Origin: Nitrospira sp.
Lineage (GTDB): Bacteria > Nitrospirota > Nitrospiria > Nitrospirales > Nitrospiraceae
Length of the DNA: 64,000 nucleotides
Assembly: GCA_018242665.1 (NCBI GenBank)
Contig: JAFEBL010000014.1
Span: 1 to 64,000 of the forward strand
Direction of reading: 5' to 3'
Shown here: positions 51,669 through 61,092 of the stretch, piece after piece
Layout: each line of letters begins with the position of its first letter
Position numbering within the stretch: position 1 is the first letter of the stretch
Notes under the pieces: model-generated
What the model was told of the DNA's origin: nothing
The model's input: the letters and a program-made list of their open reading frames with translations, nothing else
The model's database searches: none
Program-made: the position numbers and the translations under genes

Positions 51669-54377
51669 ATGGGCTTGAAACCAGCCACCAATCCCGACGT
51701 CGAAGCCGCGACCATCGAACTATCTATTGATGGACGAACGGTATCGGCAAAGGACGGCGTCTCGCTCTATGACGTCATCGCCAGCACGGGCAAGATTATT
51801 CCCGCCATGTGCTACCACTACACGTTTGATCCGTTCGGATCCTGCGGCATGTGTTTGGTGATGCAAGAAGGTAAGAAAGCTCCGGTTCGCTCCTGTACCG
51901 CAAAAGCCACAGCAGGCATGGTCATCCGAACCGATGGGGACGATCTGTTCGCGGCGCGCAAAAAGGCGGTTGAAAAACATCTGTCCGTCCATCCGTTAGA
52001 CTGCCCGGTCTGCGACGCCGACGGCCATTGCGAACTTCAGGACATGGCGTTCCAACATGGCGTCACGAATCTCGCCAGCGCCAAGCAAAAGTTTATCCCC
52101 GAAGACACGCGCAGCCTCGTGCTGGACTTCAACATGAATCGCTGCATCGCCTGCGCAGAATGCATCAACGTCTGCAAAGACGTGTTGATGATCGACGCGC
52201 TGCAATTCATGAAAAAGGGCGGCTTCAACCAAGTCGTGGCCAAAGGCGATCAGCCGCTGGCCTGTGAATTTTGCGGCGACTGTCTGGCGGTCTGCCCCGT
52301 CGGTGCCATCACGAACAAATACTCCAAGTATTTGTACAAACCGTGGCAAATGAAGAAGACCACGACGACATGTAACTATTGTGGTGACGGCTGCCAGCTG
52401 CACCTGGAGACCAAAGATACCGAGGTCGTCCGCGTGACGTCGCCGCTTTCCTGGAAGAATAAATGGGGGGATCGTTCTGAAACCGCCAAGGGCCATGGCG
52501 GGCTCTGCGTCCGAGGCCGATTCGGCTTTCAATACATCGACAGCGCGCAACGGCTGCGGCAACCGTTGGTTCGCACCGGCGACACCTTAACGGAAACGCC
52601 CTGGCTGGAGGCGATGCAAACGGTCATCGACCGACTCTCTGACATTCACCGTAAGCACGGCCCGGAGTCCATTGCCGGGCTCATCACCGCCCGTTGCACG
52701 AACGAAGAGCTGTATTTGTTCCAAAAGCTCATGCGGGCTGGTCTCAGAACCAACCAACTCGACAGTAGCGCGCGGTACGGTCACCTCAATTATGTGCACG
52801 CCGTGCGGCATGCGGTCGGCATCGGCCGCCCGCTGAATGATTGGGAGGATCTGACCAAAGCCAAAGCTGTCCTGGTCATCGGCTCGAACATCACCGAAAC
52901 CAATCCATTGACGGCTGTTCGCATTAAGGAAGCCATCCGCGTGTATCAGGCGCAAGTGATCGTTGTGGACTCGTCCACGACCAACATCGCACAACTCGCG
53001 TCCCATCCGCTTTTGGTGAAGCCGGGAACGGAAGCCCTGCTGATCGACGGACTCGTCAAGGCCGTCATCGAACAGGATCTTGTGGACGAGACCACCACAG
53101 CCAAATATCCCCAGGCATTTGCGGCCTTGAAGGACGCGGTCGCACAGGTGTCCCTCGAGCAGATATCCGGTCAGACGGGTATCTCAGTCGATCAGATCCG
53201 CGAAATCGCGACCATCTTTGCCGAAGCGCCGCGCGCGATTGCCCTGTGTGCTGAAGGAATCGTTCGTCGACCGAACGGATACCAAAATGTCCTCAAGCTG
53301 CTCGATCTCGCCTGGGTGACCGGGAAACTCGGACAACCGGGATCCGGCGTCACCACCGTCACCGAGGAAATCAATGAACAGGGTGCCATCGACATGGGTG
53401 TAGCCCCTGAGTTTTTGCCCGGGCAGGCCAGATTCGATGATCCTGGCGCGCGTGAACGATTCGGCAAGGCCTGGGAAGTGACCCTTCCCGCCATTGGAAC
53501 AGGCGCGAACCTCCTTGAAATTCTCGCGCGTATTCAGAGTGGCCAGATCAAAGCCCTCTATGTCATTGGAGAAAATCCATTGGCGACCTTGCCGGCTTCG
53601 ATGCAGGTGAGAAGCGCACTCGAGAAACTCCAGCTTTTGATCGTTCAGGATCCGTTCCTGACCGAGACCGCCCGTATGGCGCATGTCGTGCTGCCCGCAG
53701 CTACCTATGCCGAAAAGGACGGTACCTTTACCAGCCTTGAAGGGAAAGTCTTGCGCGTCCGCCAGGCCATCGATCATGTCGGAGAAAGCCTGCCGGATTG
53801 GCATATCATGACCGCGCTGGCCAATGGCCTTGGCTACGAATGGCCCTACCAATCGCCGCAGGATGTACAAAACGAAATCATGAGGCTGCTGCCAGGCTAT
53901 TACAATCTCGGCCAGCCGCGTCGGATTTCCCCATCGCCCGACTCCTATCTCTCGAATGGGTATACATCAGAGGTTGCAGACCGCTATCGCCGCCCGTCGG
54001 TACCAGGTTCTACAGGCACTGACGCTCGGCCATTTACCCTGATTATGGGGCAAGTGCTTTATCACTCCGGCAAAATGTCCACGCAGGCATCGGGGCTCAT
54101 CAACATCGAACCGAACAACCAGCGCATACGGATGAATCCGGCCGACGTGGAACAACTCGGCATCACTGAGCAATCCACTGTCCGCCTGACGTCTCGACAA
54201 GGCTCTGTGCAGGCTGGAGTGAAGGCCGACCCGGACATTCAGATCGGATCCTGCTTCTTCCCCGAACATTTCAACGAGCCGCCCGTGAAAGATCTGATGA
54301 CCACGGAGGCCGATCCAGTGACCGGAGTACCGTATTTCAAATCAACGCGCGTCACGATTGAAAAGGTTGGTGCGTAA
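51669..54377 (+). CDS. nuoG: NuoG-like iron-sulfur/molybdopterin-fold subunit (902 aa)
   Basis: GAGG precedes the ATG. Clusters read in order: [2Fe-2S] C48, C59, C62, C76; a His-Cys3 site H108, C112, C115, C121; two ferredoxin-type sets C159/162/165/169 and C199/202/205/209; and an N7-type set C235, C238, C242, C280. The molybdopterin-oxidoreductase fold follows. It keeps ARCTNEELYLFQKLMRAGLR as in formate dehydrogenases, but the catalytic Cys/Sec position in the next segment is lost (SARYGH). It should therefore act only as an electron wire. With no NuoE/NuoF, the electron donor at its outer end is uncertain; ferredoxin is a reasonable guess. Confidence 0.92.
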   Translation: MGLKPATNPDVEAATIELSIDGRTVSAKDGVSLYDVIASTGKIIPAMCYHYTFDPFGSCGMCLVMQEGKKAPVRSCTAKATAGMVIRTDGDDLFAARKKAVEKHLSVHPLDCPVCDADGHCELQDMAFQHGVTNLASAKQKFIPEDTRSLVLDFNMNRCIACAECINVCKDVLMIDALQFMKKGGFNQVVAKGDQPLACEFCGDCLAVCPVGAITNKYSKYLYKPWQMKKTTTTCNYCGDGCQLHLETKDTEVVRVTSPLSWKNKWGDRSETAKGHGGLCVRGRFGFQYIDSAQRLRQPLVRTGDTLTETPWLEAMQTVIDRLSDIHRKHGPESIAGLITARCTNEELYLFQKLMRAGLRTNQLDSSARYGHLNYVHAVRHAVGIGRPLNDWEDLTKAKAVLVIGSNITETNPLTAVRIKEAIRVYQAQVIVVDSSTTNIAQLASHPLLVKPGTEALLIDGLVKAVIEQDLVDETTTAKYPQAFAALKDAVAQVSLEQISGQTGISVDQIREIATIFAEAPRAIALCAEGIVRRPNGYQNVLKLLDLAWVTGKLGQPGSGVTTVTEEINEQGAIDMGVAPEFLPGQARFDDPGARERFGKAWEVTLPAIGTGANLLEILARIQSGQIKALYVIGENPLATLPASMQVRSALEKLQLLIVQDPFLTETARMAHVVLPAATYAEKDGTFTSLEGKVLRVRQAIDHVGESLPDWHIMTALANGLGYEWPYQSPQDVQNEIMRLLPGYYNLGQPRRISPSPDSYLSNGYTSEVADRYRRPSVPGSTGTDARPFTLIMGQVLYHSGKMSTQASGLINIEPNNQRIRMNPADVEQLGITEQSTVRLTSRQGSVQAGVKADPDIQIGSCFFPEHFNEPPVKDLMTTEADPVTGVPYFKSTRVTIEKVGA

Positions 54378-54421
54378 GAGTAAGCTCGTCCGTCTTTTTG
54401 TTGTCGTTAGAGGTGGTGGGA

Positions 54422-55009
54422 ATGAGTGTCGGGGCGTTAACCAAAAAAATTCTTCATGCCGCGTTGTTCTATGAAATTTGGGACGCCATGAAGGTAACCT
54501 TCAAACACATGTTTCACCGACCCATCACGTTCCAGTATCCCCGCGAACAACGGACGATTCCGGATGGTCACCGCGGCGCCCTCGGACTACTTCGTTATGC
54601 CGACGGTCGGGATCGTTGCGTAGGCTGCGATCTCTGCGAAGCGGCCTGTCCCTCGCGTTGCATCAAGGTCATTAGTCAGGAAGACCCCGAACGGCCTTTG
54701 CAACGATTCGCGAGCGAGTTCTATATCGATATCACCAAGTGCGTGTTTTGCGGCTATTGCGTGGAGGCCTGCCCGGTCAACGCGCTGGCCATGACGAAGA
54801 TGTACGAATTCTCCACTCACGACAAGCGCACCCTCCTGTTCGACAAGAAGCGCCTCTACGAGGTTGGCGCACGCCATCTCGACGACGCCAAAAAATATCT
54901 CTACACGCACAACCAAGAAAAAAATTCGGACGAGAGTCGGGAGTATCGTTATTACTTCCCGCAATCAGTTCTCAAACCTACACAGTCGCAACCCAAACAT
55001 TTGAGCTGA
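54422..55009 (+). CDS. nuoI: NADH-quinone oxidoreductase subunit I
   Basis: The ATG at 54422 follows GAGG; a TTG at 54398 is possible. The 195-residue protein has two ferredoxin-type clusters, CVGCDLCEAACPSRC and CVFCGYCVEACP, which are N6a and N6b. The N-terminal amphipathic region (FKHMFHRPITFQYP) lies on the membrane arm. It follows nuoG directly, with no room for nuoH between them. nuoJ starts 11 bases after its stop. Confidence 0.96.
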   Translation: MSVGALTKKILHAALFYEIWDAMKVTFKHMFHRPITFQYPREQRTIPDGHRGALGLLRYADGRDRCVGCDLCEAACPSRCIKVISQEDPERPLQRFASEFYIDITKCVFCGYCVEACPVNALAMTKMYEFSTHDKRTLLFDKKRLYEVGARHLDDAKKYLYTHNQEKNSDESREYRYYFPQSVLKPTQSQPKHLS

Positions 55010-55020
55010 ACCGTACCGTT

Positions 55021-55545
55021 ATGGCTTTCCTGTTTTTCGCGTATTTCGCAGTGGTCAGTATTGTCGCCGGCATCCTGACCGTGTCACTGAAAAACCCGGT
55101 CCAGTGTGGGCTCGCCCTCCTGGCCCTGCTCCTTCACGTCTCAGGCCTGTTCGTCATGCTGAACGCCGAATTTCTCTGGGCCGTACAGGTCATTGTCTAT
55201 GCCGGGGCGATCCTCGTGCTCTATCTCTTCGTCCTCATGTTGCTGAACCTCAAAACGGACGACCGCTATTTCCACGCCAGGACGCCCTATCTCCTGGCCC
55301 CCGCGGCCATCGGCTTGGCGTATCTTGTCTTCTTGTTGATCCGTTCTCCGTTCAGCGGATCCCGCGGCGACGCCTCAACAGCCGCAGTTCTTCTCAACGG
55401 AGATGCCCATGCGGTCGGCATTAAAATGTTCAGCGAGTATTTGCTGCAGTTTGAAATTATCGGTGTGTTTCTGACCGGAGCTATCGTCGGCGCGATTGTG
55501 CTGGCAAAAACGCCCAAGTCGATCGAAACGAGGCGGGACGCATGA
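55021..55545 (+). CDS. nuoJ: NADH-quinone oxidoreductase subunit J
   Basis: The ATG at 55021 gives MAFLFFAYFAVVSIVAGILT. The 174-residue protein has five hydrophobic helices. The third carries FLWAVQVIVYAGAILVLYLF, which includes the conserved pi-bulge tyrosine and glycine needed for coupling. A loop with GSRGDASTAA separates the last helices. It overlaps nuoK by four bases (ATGA), so they are coupled. Confidence 0.95.
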   Translation: MAFLFFAYFAVVSIVAGILTVSLKNPVQCGLALLALLLHVSGLFVMLNAEFLWAVQVIVYAGAILVLYLFVLMLLNLKTDDRYFHARTPYLLAPAAIGLAYLVFLLIRSPFSGSRGDASTAAVLLNGDAHAVGIKMFSEYLLQFEIIGVFLTGAIVGAIVLAKTPKSIETRRDA

Positions 55546-55844
55546 TTCCTTTATCCGCCTATGTCGTAGTCAGTGCCATTTTGTTTACAACAGGCCTGCT
55601 CGGGGTGCTCATCCGACGGAACTTCATTATCGTGCTCATGTCTGTCGAAATCATGCTGAATGCGGCCACGATCAACCTGGTCGCCTTCTCGCACTATCTC
55701 GAATCCATGCAAGGCCAAATCGTCGCCTTGTTCATGATCGCCATTGCCGCGGGAGAAGCGGCCATCGGGCTCGCGATCATCATTGTGGTGTTCCGCGGCA
55801 AAATTTCCACCAACGTCGACGAGATGAATCTCTTGAAGTGGTAA
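55542..55844 (+). CDS. nuoK: NADH-quinone oxidoreductase subunit K
   Basis: The 100-residue, three-helix protein has the two buried glutamates of the family: IVLMSVEIMLNAATINLVAF and IAIAAGEAAIGLAIIIVVFR. It forms part of the proton path between the quinone site and NuoN. It overlaps nuoJ by four bases and ends one base before the nuoL start. Confidence 0.96.
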   Translation: MIPLSAYVVVSAILFTTGLLGVLIRRNFIIVLMSVEIMLNAATINLVAFSHYLESMQGQIVALFMIAIAAGEAAIGLAIIIVVFRGKISTNVDEMNLLKW

Positions 55845-55845
55845 C

Positions 55846-57849
55846 GTGTCTGATTCTATTGATTTGATCGTCAAATTGATTCCCCTGTTTCCGCTGATGG
55901 CTGTCATTGTGAACGGCCTCTTCGGACACCGGTATTCCCACGATCTGGCCCATCGCTTCGCGTGGGGCTCGGTGCTGATGTCCTTCCTCTGCGTGTTGGC
56001 CGTCTTTACAGAAACTTTGCGCACCGGGGCGGCTCGGGAAGTCATCGCCTACAAATGGATCTTCGGCGGCGACCTCACCATCAATCTCGCCTATCTGATC
56101 GACCCCCTCACCTGCATCATGCTCTTGGTGATCACCGGTGTCGGCTTCCTCATTCATGTCTACTCCGTCGGCTACATGCATGGGGAGACGGGGTTCACGC
56201 GCTTCTTCGTATACATGAACCTCTTTATGGTCTCGATGCTTCTCCTGGTGATGGGCAACAACTACGTGGTGTTGTTCATCGGCTGGGAAGGAGTAGGACT
56301 CTGTTCGTACCTGCTCATCGGCTACTACTACGACAAGGTGTCGGCCGCAAAGGCCGCCACAAAAGCCTTTGTCGTCAATCGTATCGGCGATGCCGGGTTC
56401 CTCTTGGCCATTTTCCTCGTCTTCGTCAATTTCAAGACGCTGGATTACACCCAGGTCATGCAGAACGCCGCGCAGCTCTCCCCAGAGATGGCTACCGCCA
56501 TTGCGCTCTGCCTTCTCGTCGGCGCCGTCGGAAAATCCGCCCAGCTTCCCCTGTACACGTGGCTGCCGGATGCGATGGAAGGCCCAACCCCGGTCAGCGC
56601 GCTCATTCACGCAGCGACCATGGTCACCGCCGGCGTGTACATGATCGTCCGCAACCACGCCATTTTTGACCTGGCTCCCGTCGCCATGACCACCGTGGCC
56701 TGGATCGGGGGAGTGACGGCGCTGTTCGCGGCTACCATTGGGCTCGTCCAGACGGATATCAAGCGCGTGCTCGCCTATTCCACCGTGAGTCAGCTCGGCT
56801 ATATGTTCCTGGGCTGCGGACTCGGCGCGTACACCGCCGCCGTGTTCCACCTCATGACCCACGCATTCTTCAAAGCCTTGCTGTTTCTCTCAGCCGGATC
56901 TGTCATCCACGCCCTATCCGGGGAACAGGACATCCGGAAGATGGGAGCCCTGAAGTCCAAGATTCCTTGGACCCACACACTCTTTTTGATCGGCACCATC
57001 GCCATCGCGGGAATCCCACCCCTGGCGGGATTCTGGAGCAAGGACGAAATCATGGGCCATGCCTTCGTCCACCACCATTACCTCCTCTATGGAATGGCAG
57101 CGGTGGGTGCATTCCTGACGTCGTTTTATATGTTCCGCCTGACATATCTCACGTTTTACGGAACGTCCCGACTGGATCACCACACAGCCGAACATGTGCA
57201 TGAGTCACCGATGGTGATGATCGGACCGTTGATCGTTTTGGCGACTCTCTCCGTCATCGGTGGGTTCCCCGGCGTACCTCCGGAAAACGGTTGGTTCCAC
57301 CACTTCCTTCACTCCGTCGCCGGAGTGGCAGGAGAAGAACATGCGACGCCACCCGCCTTGATGTTTGGCCTCATGGGCACAGCAACGGTCATCGCGCTGC
57401 TCGGGTGGGGGCTCGCACACTATTTCTATAGCGGCCCTTCGACCGCGGCCACCGCCCTGGCCGACCGCATGCCCGGCGTGTACACCACGCTGCTGAACAA
57501 GTATTACGTCGACGAACTCTACGACACTCTGTTCGTCGAGCCCACCAAAAAGCTGGGCAGACTTTGCGATTGGTTCGATCGCACTATTATCGACGGGCTT
57601 GTTCGCAGCATCGACCGGGGTACGGATCTGAGCTCTGCGGCCATCACCTGGACCGAAAAACACGTCGTCTACGCCGGCCTCAATATTATCGGCTATGCGA
57701 ATCACCTCTTGGCGCGCTCATGGCGCCGCCTACAGACAGGCATGGTGCATCAATATGCCGCCATCATCGTGGCAGGCCTCTTCATTCTGGCTCACCTGAT
57801 TTTGTTGATTTGGACCGGAGGCGGATCCACAGGGTATTCCGCGCGCTGA
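55846..57849 (+). CDS. nuoL: NADH-quinone oxidoreductase subunit L, with extended C-terminal helix (667 aa)
   Basis: The GTG start lies directly after the nuoK stop. The antiporter-like core has the charged residues of a proton pump: Glu148 (GWEGVGLCSYL), Lys230 (VGKSAQLPLYTWLPDAM), the His of MTHAFFKALLFL and the Lys of WSKDEIM. E. coli NuoL is about 613 residues; the surplus lies mainly after residue 550, in the lateral amphipathic helix (DLSSAAITWTEKHVVYAGLN region). Such an insertion has been reported for complex I with a fourth pumping subunit, because the helix must reach further. Two nuoM genes follow. Confidence 0.95.
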   Translation: MSDSIDLIVKLIPLFPLMAVIVNGLFGHRYSHDLAHRFAWGSVLMSFLCVLAVFTETLRTGAAREVIAYKWIFGGDLTINLAYLIDPLTCIMLLVITGVGFLIHVYSVGYMHGETGFTRFFVYMNLFMVSMLLLVMGNNYVVLFIGWEGVGLCSYLLIGYYYDKVSAAKAATKAFVVNRIGDAGFLLAIFLVFVNFKTLDYTQVMQNAAQLSPEMATAIALCLLVGAVGKSAQLPLYTWLPDAMEGPTPVSALIHAATMVTAGVYMIVRNHAIFDLAPVAMTTVAWIGGVTALFAATIGLVQTDIKRVLAYSTVSQLGYMFLGCGLGAYTAAVFHLMTHAFFKALLFLSAGSVIHALSGEQDIRKMGALKSKIPWTHTLFLIGTIAIAGIPPLAGFWSKDEIMGHAFVHHHYLLYGMAAVGAFLTSFYMFRLTYLTFYGTSRLDHHTAEHVHESPMVMIGPLIVLATLSVIGGFPGVPPENGWFHHFLHSVAGVAGEEHATPPALMFGLMGTATVIALLGWGLAHYFYSGPSTAATALADRMPGVYTTLLNKYYVDELYDTLFVEPTKKLGRLCDWFDRTIIDGLVRSIDRGTDLSSAAITWTEKHVVYAGLNIIGYANHLLARSWRRLQTGMVHQYAAIIVAGLFILAHLILLIWTGGGSTGYSAR

Positions 57850-57872
57850 CGCAGCAGTAGTTTGGATGTACG

Positions 57873-59432
57873 ATGCTTGAAGAATTTAGTTTCGGATTTC
57901 CCATCCTGTCGTATCTGATCTTCCTTCCGTTGGTTGGAGCGGCCGTCCTCTGGCTGATCGACGACGAAGATCTCCTGAAGTCCACCACCTTGGGGATCAC
58001 CCTGGTGGAATTGGCGCTGGCTTGCCTCGTCTTAGTCCGCTTCGTGCCCGATTCCGCAGCCATGCAATTTGCAGAACATGCGCGATGGCTTCCCGCGCTC
58101 GGTATCGGCTATCACCTGGCCGTCGATGGCATCAGCGTGCTCTTCGTGGGGTTGACGGCCTTTCTGACGGTGTTGGTGGTGATTTACTCCTGGGACACGA
58201 TCCGTAACCAGGTACGCCTCTATTTCATGGCACTCCTGGCGTTGGAAACCACCACCATGGGCATTTTTGTGTCGATCGACCTGATCCTGTTTTTTGTGTT
58301 CTGGGAACTCATGCTCATCCCCAGCTACTTCCTGATCAAGCTCTGGGGAGGCGGAGCAGATCGCCACTATGCCGCTCTCAAATATGTCCTCTATACGCTC
58401 TTGGGCAGCGTGTTCATGCTGGTCGGCATCGCCTTGCTCGATATCAATTACCATCAGTGGGCCGTCACGCACCATCTAGACCACGTCTACTCCTTCGATC
58501 TCCTGGAGCTGTTATCCGTGCCGATTCCTCTCTCCCAGCAGATCCTGATCTTCTGGCTGATGTTCATGGGGTTCGCGTTCAAGGCGCCGGTCTTTCCCTT
58601 CCACACCTGGCTCCCGGATGCCTTAGTGGAGGGACCGATCGGCATGGCCGTCATGCTCGCGGGCATGAAGCTCGGCACTTACGGATTCCTTCGCTTCACC
58701 TTCCCATTAGTTCCTGAGGCTGCGAAAAGCGAAGGCGTGATCGCCATTGTAATGGTGCTAGCCCTCTGCGCCATTCTCTATGGGGCGGTGGTGGCGTTGG
58801 TCCAACTGGATTTCAAACGGCTGCTGGCCTTCAGCAGTATCAGCCACCTGGGTTTTGTCGTGGTTGGACTGTTTGCTCTGAATTTCCAAGGACTCCAAGG
58901 CAGCTTGCTGACCATGATCAACCTCGGGTTCAGCACGGCGGGACTCTTTTTCATGGCTGGCTTTTTGTCTACCCGGCAACAGAGTTCACATCTCGGTTCC
59001 TTCGGGGGATTCGCCAAACAAGCGCCGCTCTTAGCGACATTCCTACTGCTGATCGGCATGGCGTCCATCGGACTGCCCGGCACGAACGGCTTTGTTGGAG
59101 AATTCCTGATCCTGTTGGGAGCCTTCAAAGCCAAATGGTGGTTTGGCGCAGTCGCCGTCCTTGGCGTGATTTTCGGAGCGGCCTATTTCCTCTGGTACTA
59201 CGAGCGCTCGATGCTGGGTCCCGTTGGCAAACACGTATCTGCCGTCGTCAAGGACCTTCATATGCGCGAAATCACCATTGCCCTCTCGCTTTCGGTCATG
59301 ATTCTGTGGATCGGCCTCTACCCATCGCCCTTCCTGAGGATGATGAATGGCTCAATCCAGGCCCTTGTGGATAGGCTGGACCGTGCAAAAGTGGCCTCGG
59401 TTCACACTGTGACTCACGTGCCCACGAAGTAG
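57873..59432 (+). CDS. nuoM: NADH-quinone oxidoreductase subunit M, first copy (519 aa)
   Basis: The protein has about 14 membrane helices. Its pump residues are intact: Glu145 in FWELMLIPSYFLIKLWG, Lys237 in GFAFKAPVFPFHTWLPDAL, Lys266 in MLAGMKLGTYGFLRF, and the late Glu in NGFVGEFLILLGAF. KRLLAYSSISHLGFVVVGL is the family signature. It should be a normal proton-translocating subunit next to NuoL or the second NuoM. The second copy starts four bases after its stop. Confidence 0.96.
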   Translation: MLEEFSFGFPILSYLIFLPLVGAAVLWLIDDEDLLKSTTLGITLVELALACLVLVRFVPDSAAMQFAEHARWLPALGIGYHLAVDGISVLFVGLTAFLTVLVVIYSWDTIRNQVRLYFMALLALETTTMGIFVSIDLILFFVFWELMLIPSYFLIKLWGGGADRHYAALKYVLYTLLGSVFMLVGIALLDINYHQWAVTHHLDHVYSFDLLELLSVPIPLSQQILIFWLMFMGFAFKAPVFPFHTWLPDALVEGPIGMAVMLAGMKLGTYGFLRFTFPLVPEAAKSEGVIAIVMVLALCAILYGAVVALVQLDFKRLLAFSSISHLGFVVVGLFALNFQGLQGSLLTMINLGFSTAGLFFMAGFLSTRQQSSHLGSFGGFAKQAPLLATFLLLIGMASIGLPGTNGFVGEFLILLGAFKAKWWFGAVAVLGVIFGAAYFLWYYERSMLGPVGKHVSAVVKDLHMREITIALSLSVMILWIGLYPSPFLRMMNGSIQALVDRLDRAKVASVHTVTHVPTK

Positions 59433-59436
59433 GACC

Positions 59437-61092
59437 ATGGCTGATTACACACTGCTCATCATTCTCTTTGCGCCGTTTCTCGGGGCGCTCGCGCTCATCT
59501 TCGTCTCCAACCGCCAGGTCTCGCTGGTACGCGGCGTGGCGGCCGGCTCAGCCTTTATCACTCTGATCGCGTCCGTGTATCTCTTTTACGCCTACGACCC
59601 GGTGAAGGGCGGCTATCAGTTCATCCAACGGATTGAATGGTCGCGCCAACTAGGTATCTCCCTCCATCTGGGCGTGGACGGCATCGGCACCCCGCTGGTC
59701 CTCGCGTCGGGCATTTTGCTCTTCGCAGGCATTTTCGTGTCCTGGCATATCAAAGACCGGATGAAGGAGTTTTACATCTGGATCTTGATTCTCGCGGCGG
59801 CGACCATCGGCGTCTTCATGTCGCTCGATCTGTTTTTCCTCTACTTCTTCTACGAAATGTCAGTCATCCCCATGTATTTGCTCTTGGGCATGTGGGGAAG
59901 TCACACGAAGAAATATCTCGAAATGACCGACCCGGAAGGCTTGAAGCAGCGTGACTCCGTCGGGTTTATTTTCAACTTCGGCGCCAACAGTAAGGAATAT
60001 GCGGCCATGAAGCTGGTCCTGTTCCTCTCTGCGTTCGCCGTCGCCGCGCTCATGGGGATCTTGCTCATCTATAAGTTCTCCGGCCTCAATACCTTCGATA
60101 TTCTGGTGCTTCGTGAAAAGGCGCATTTCTCCGGCCCGTTGGCGACGCTCATCTGGCTGCTGATCTTTTTTGGATTTGCCTCCATCGCCCCGATCTGGCC
60201 GCTGCACTCCTGGTCTCCCGTTGGTCACGCAGCCGCACCGGCCGCAACCAGCATGTTGCACGCCGGCGTGCTCATGAAGCTGGGGCACTTCTCCATCATC
60301 CGGGTGGCGTTTGAAATCCTCCCTGAAACCACCCGCGAGCTCATGCCCATTGCCGCCGTCCTCTGCATTTTCAGCATCATTTACGGCGGCCTCGTCGCCT
60401 ACTATGCCAGGGACACCAAATACGTCATCGGGTACTCCAGTTCCAGCCACATGGGCTATGTCTTCCTGGGCATGGCGGCATTGGACTACATCAGTCTCAG
60501 CGGTGCCGTGATCTATATGTTCGCTCACGCCATGGCCACCGGCATGCTTTTCGCCATGGCCGGATGGGTCTATGACCAAACGCACACGCGGGACATCCCG
60601 TCACTCGGCGGCCTCTCCAACCGCATGCCGTTCATCTCCGCTGCCTTTGTGATCGGCTGCATGGCCTCCATCGGCATGCCAGGCACCGTGAATTTCATCG
60701 CGGAGGTCATGATCATCGTCGGCAGTTGGAACAAGTACCCATTCCAGGTCGTCATCGCCGTGCTCGGCATCGTTTTGACCATGGCCTATCTCTTCAAGAT
60801 GATGCGCGGTCTCTTCTACGGCTCGATGGCCGAGAAATATAGTCACTCCCACGACGCCGTCGCCGTGGTGGACCGCATGCCACTCCTCGTCATGATTATG
60901 GTCAGCGTGAGTTTTGGCATTTTCCCCGGACACCTCTATTCCGTCGTTCGCTCCGGCGTGGACCCGCTGATTGCACGCATCACGAAAGTGGTACCGGTCG
61001 CGGAGCAACCGACTCACATTCCACTTGCCAGTTCGCCCATTTCGCCGGTGTCGGCATCGCATGAGGCGATCGCGAAGGTGACCCCGCGATGA
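59437..61092 (+). CDS. nuoM: NADH-quinone oxidoreductase subunit M, second divergent copy (551 aa)
   Basis: This copy keeps Glu140 (FFYEMSVIPMYLLLGMWG), Lys281 (HAGVLMKLGHFSIIRVAF) and Glu423 (NFIAEVMIIVG). In the helix 7 motif, where the first copy has FAFKAPVFPFHTWLPDA, it reads FASIAPIWPLHSWSPVG, so the key lysine is isoleucine (Ile250). The family signature KRLLAYSS is also changed to KYVIGYSS. A loop of about 30 extra residues (157-190) follows helix 5. It may be an extra antiporter-like unit with an altered or reduced proton path. It overlaps nuoN by four bases, so it is translated with the cluster. Confidence 0.93.
   Translation: MADYTLLIILFAPFLGALALIFVSNRQVSLVRGVAAGSAFITLIASVYLFYAYDPVKGGYQFIQRIEWSRQLGISLHLGVDGIGTPLVLASGILLFAGIFVSWHIKDRMKEFYIWILILAAATIGVFMSLDLFFLYFFYEMSVIPMYLLLGMWGSHTKKYLEMTDPEGLKQRDSVGFIFNFGANSKEYAAMKLVLFLSAFAVAALMGILLIYKFSGLNTFDILVLREKAHFSGPLATLIWLLIFFGFASIAPIWPLHSWSPVGHAAAPAATSMLHAGVLMKLGHFSIIRVAFEILPETTRELMPIAAVLCIFSIIYGGLVAYYARDTKYVIGYSSSSHMGYVFLGMAALDYISLSGAVIYMFAHAMATGMLFAMAGWVYDQTHTRDIPSLGGLSNRMPFISAAFVIGCMASIGMPGTVNFIAEVMIIVGSWNKYPFQVVIAVLGIVLTMAYLFKMMRGLFYGSMAEKYSHSHDAVAVVDRMPLLVMIMVSVSFGIFPGHLYSVVRSGVDPLIARITKVVPVAEQPTHIPLASSPISPVSASHEAIAKVTPR

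Noticed and set aside
51669-54377. Formate dehydrogenase alpha subunit
   Set aside because: The catalytic Cys/Sec is lost and the gene sits within a nuo cluster with NuoG-type iron-sulfur ligands, so NuoG is the better call.
54378-54421. Search for nuoH between nuoG and nuoI
   Set aside because: Only about 44 bases separate the genes, and no other stretch in the window encodes a NuoH-like protein.
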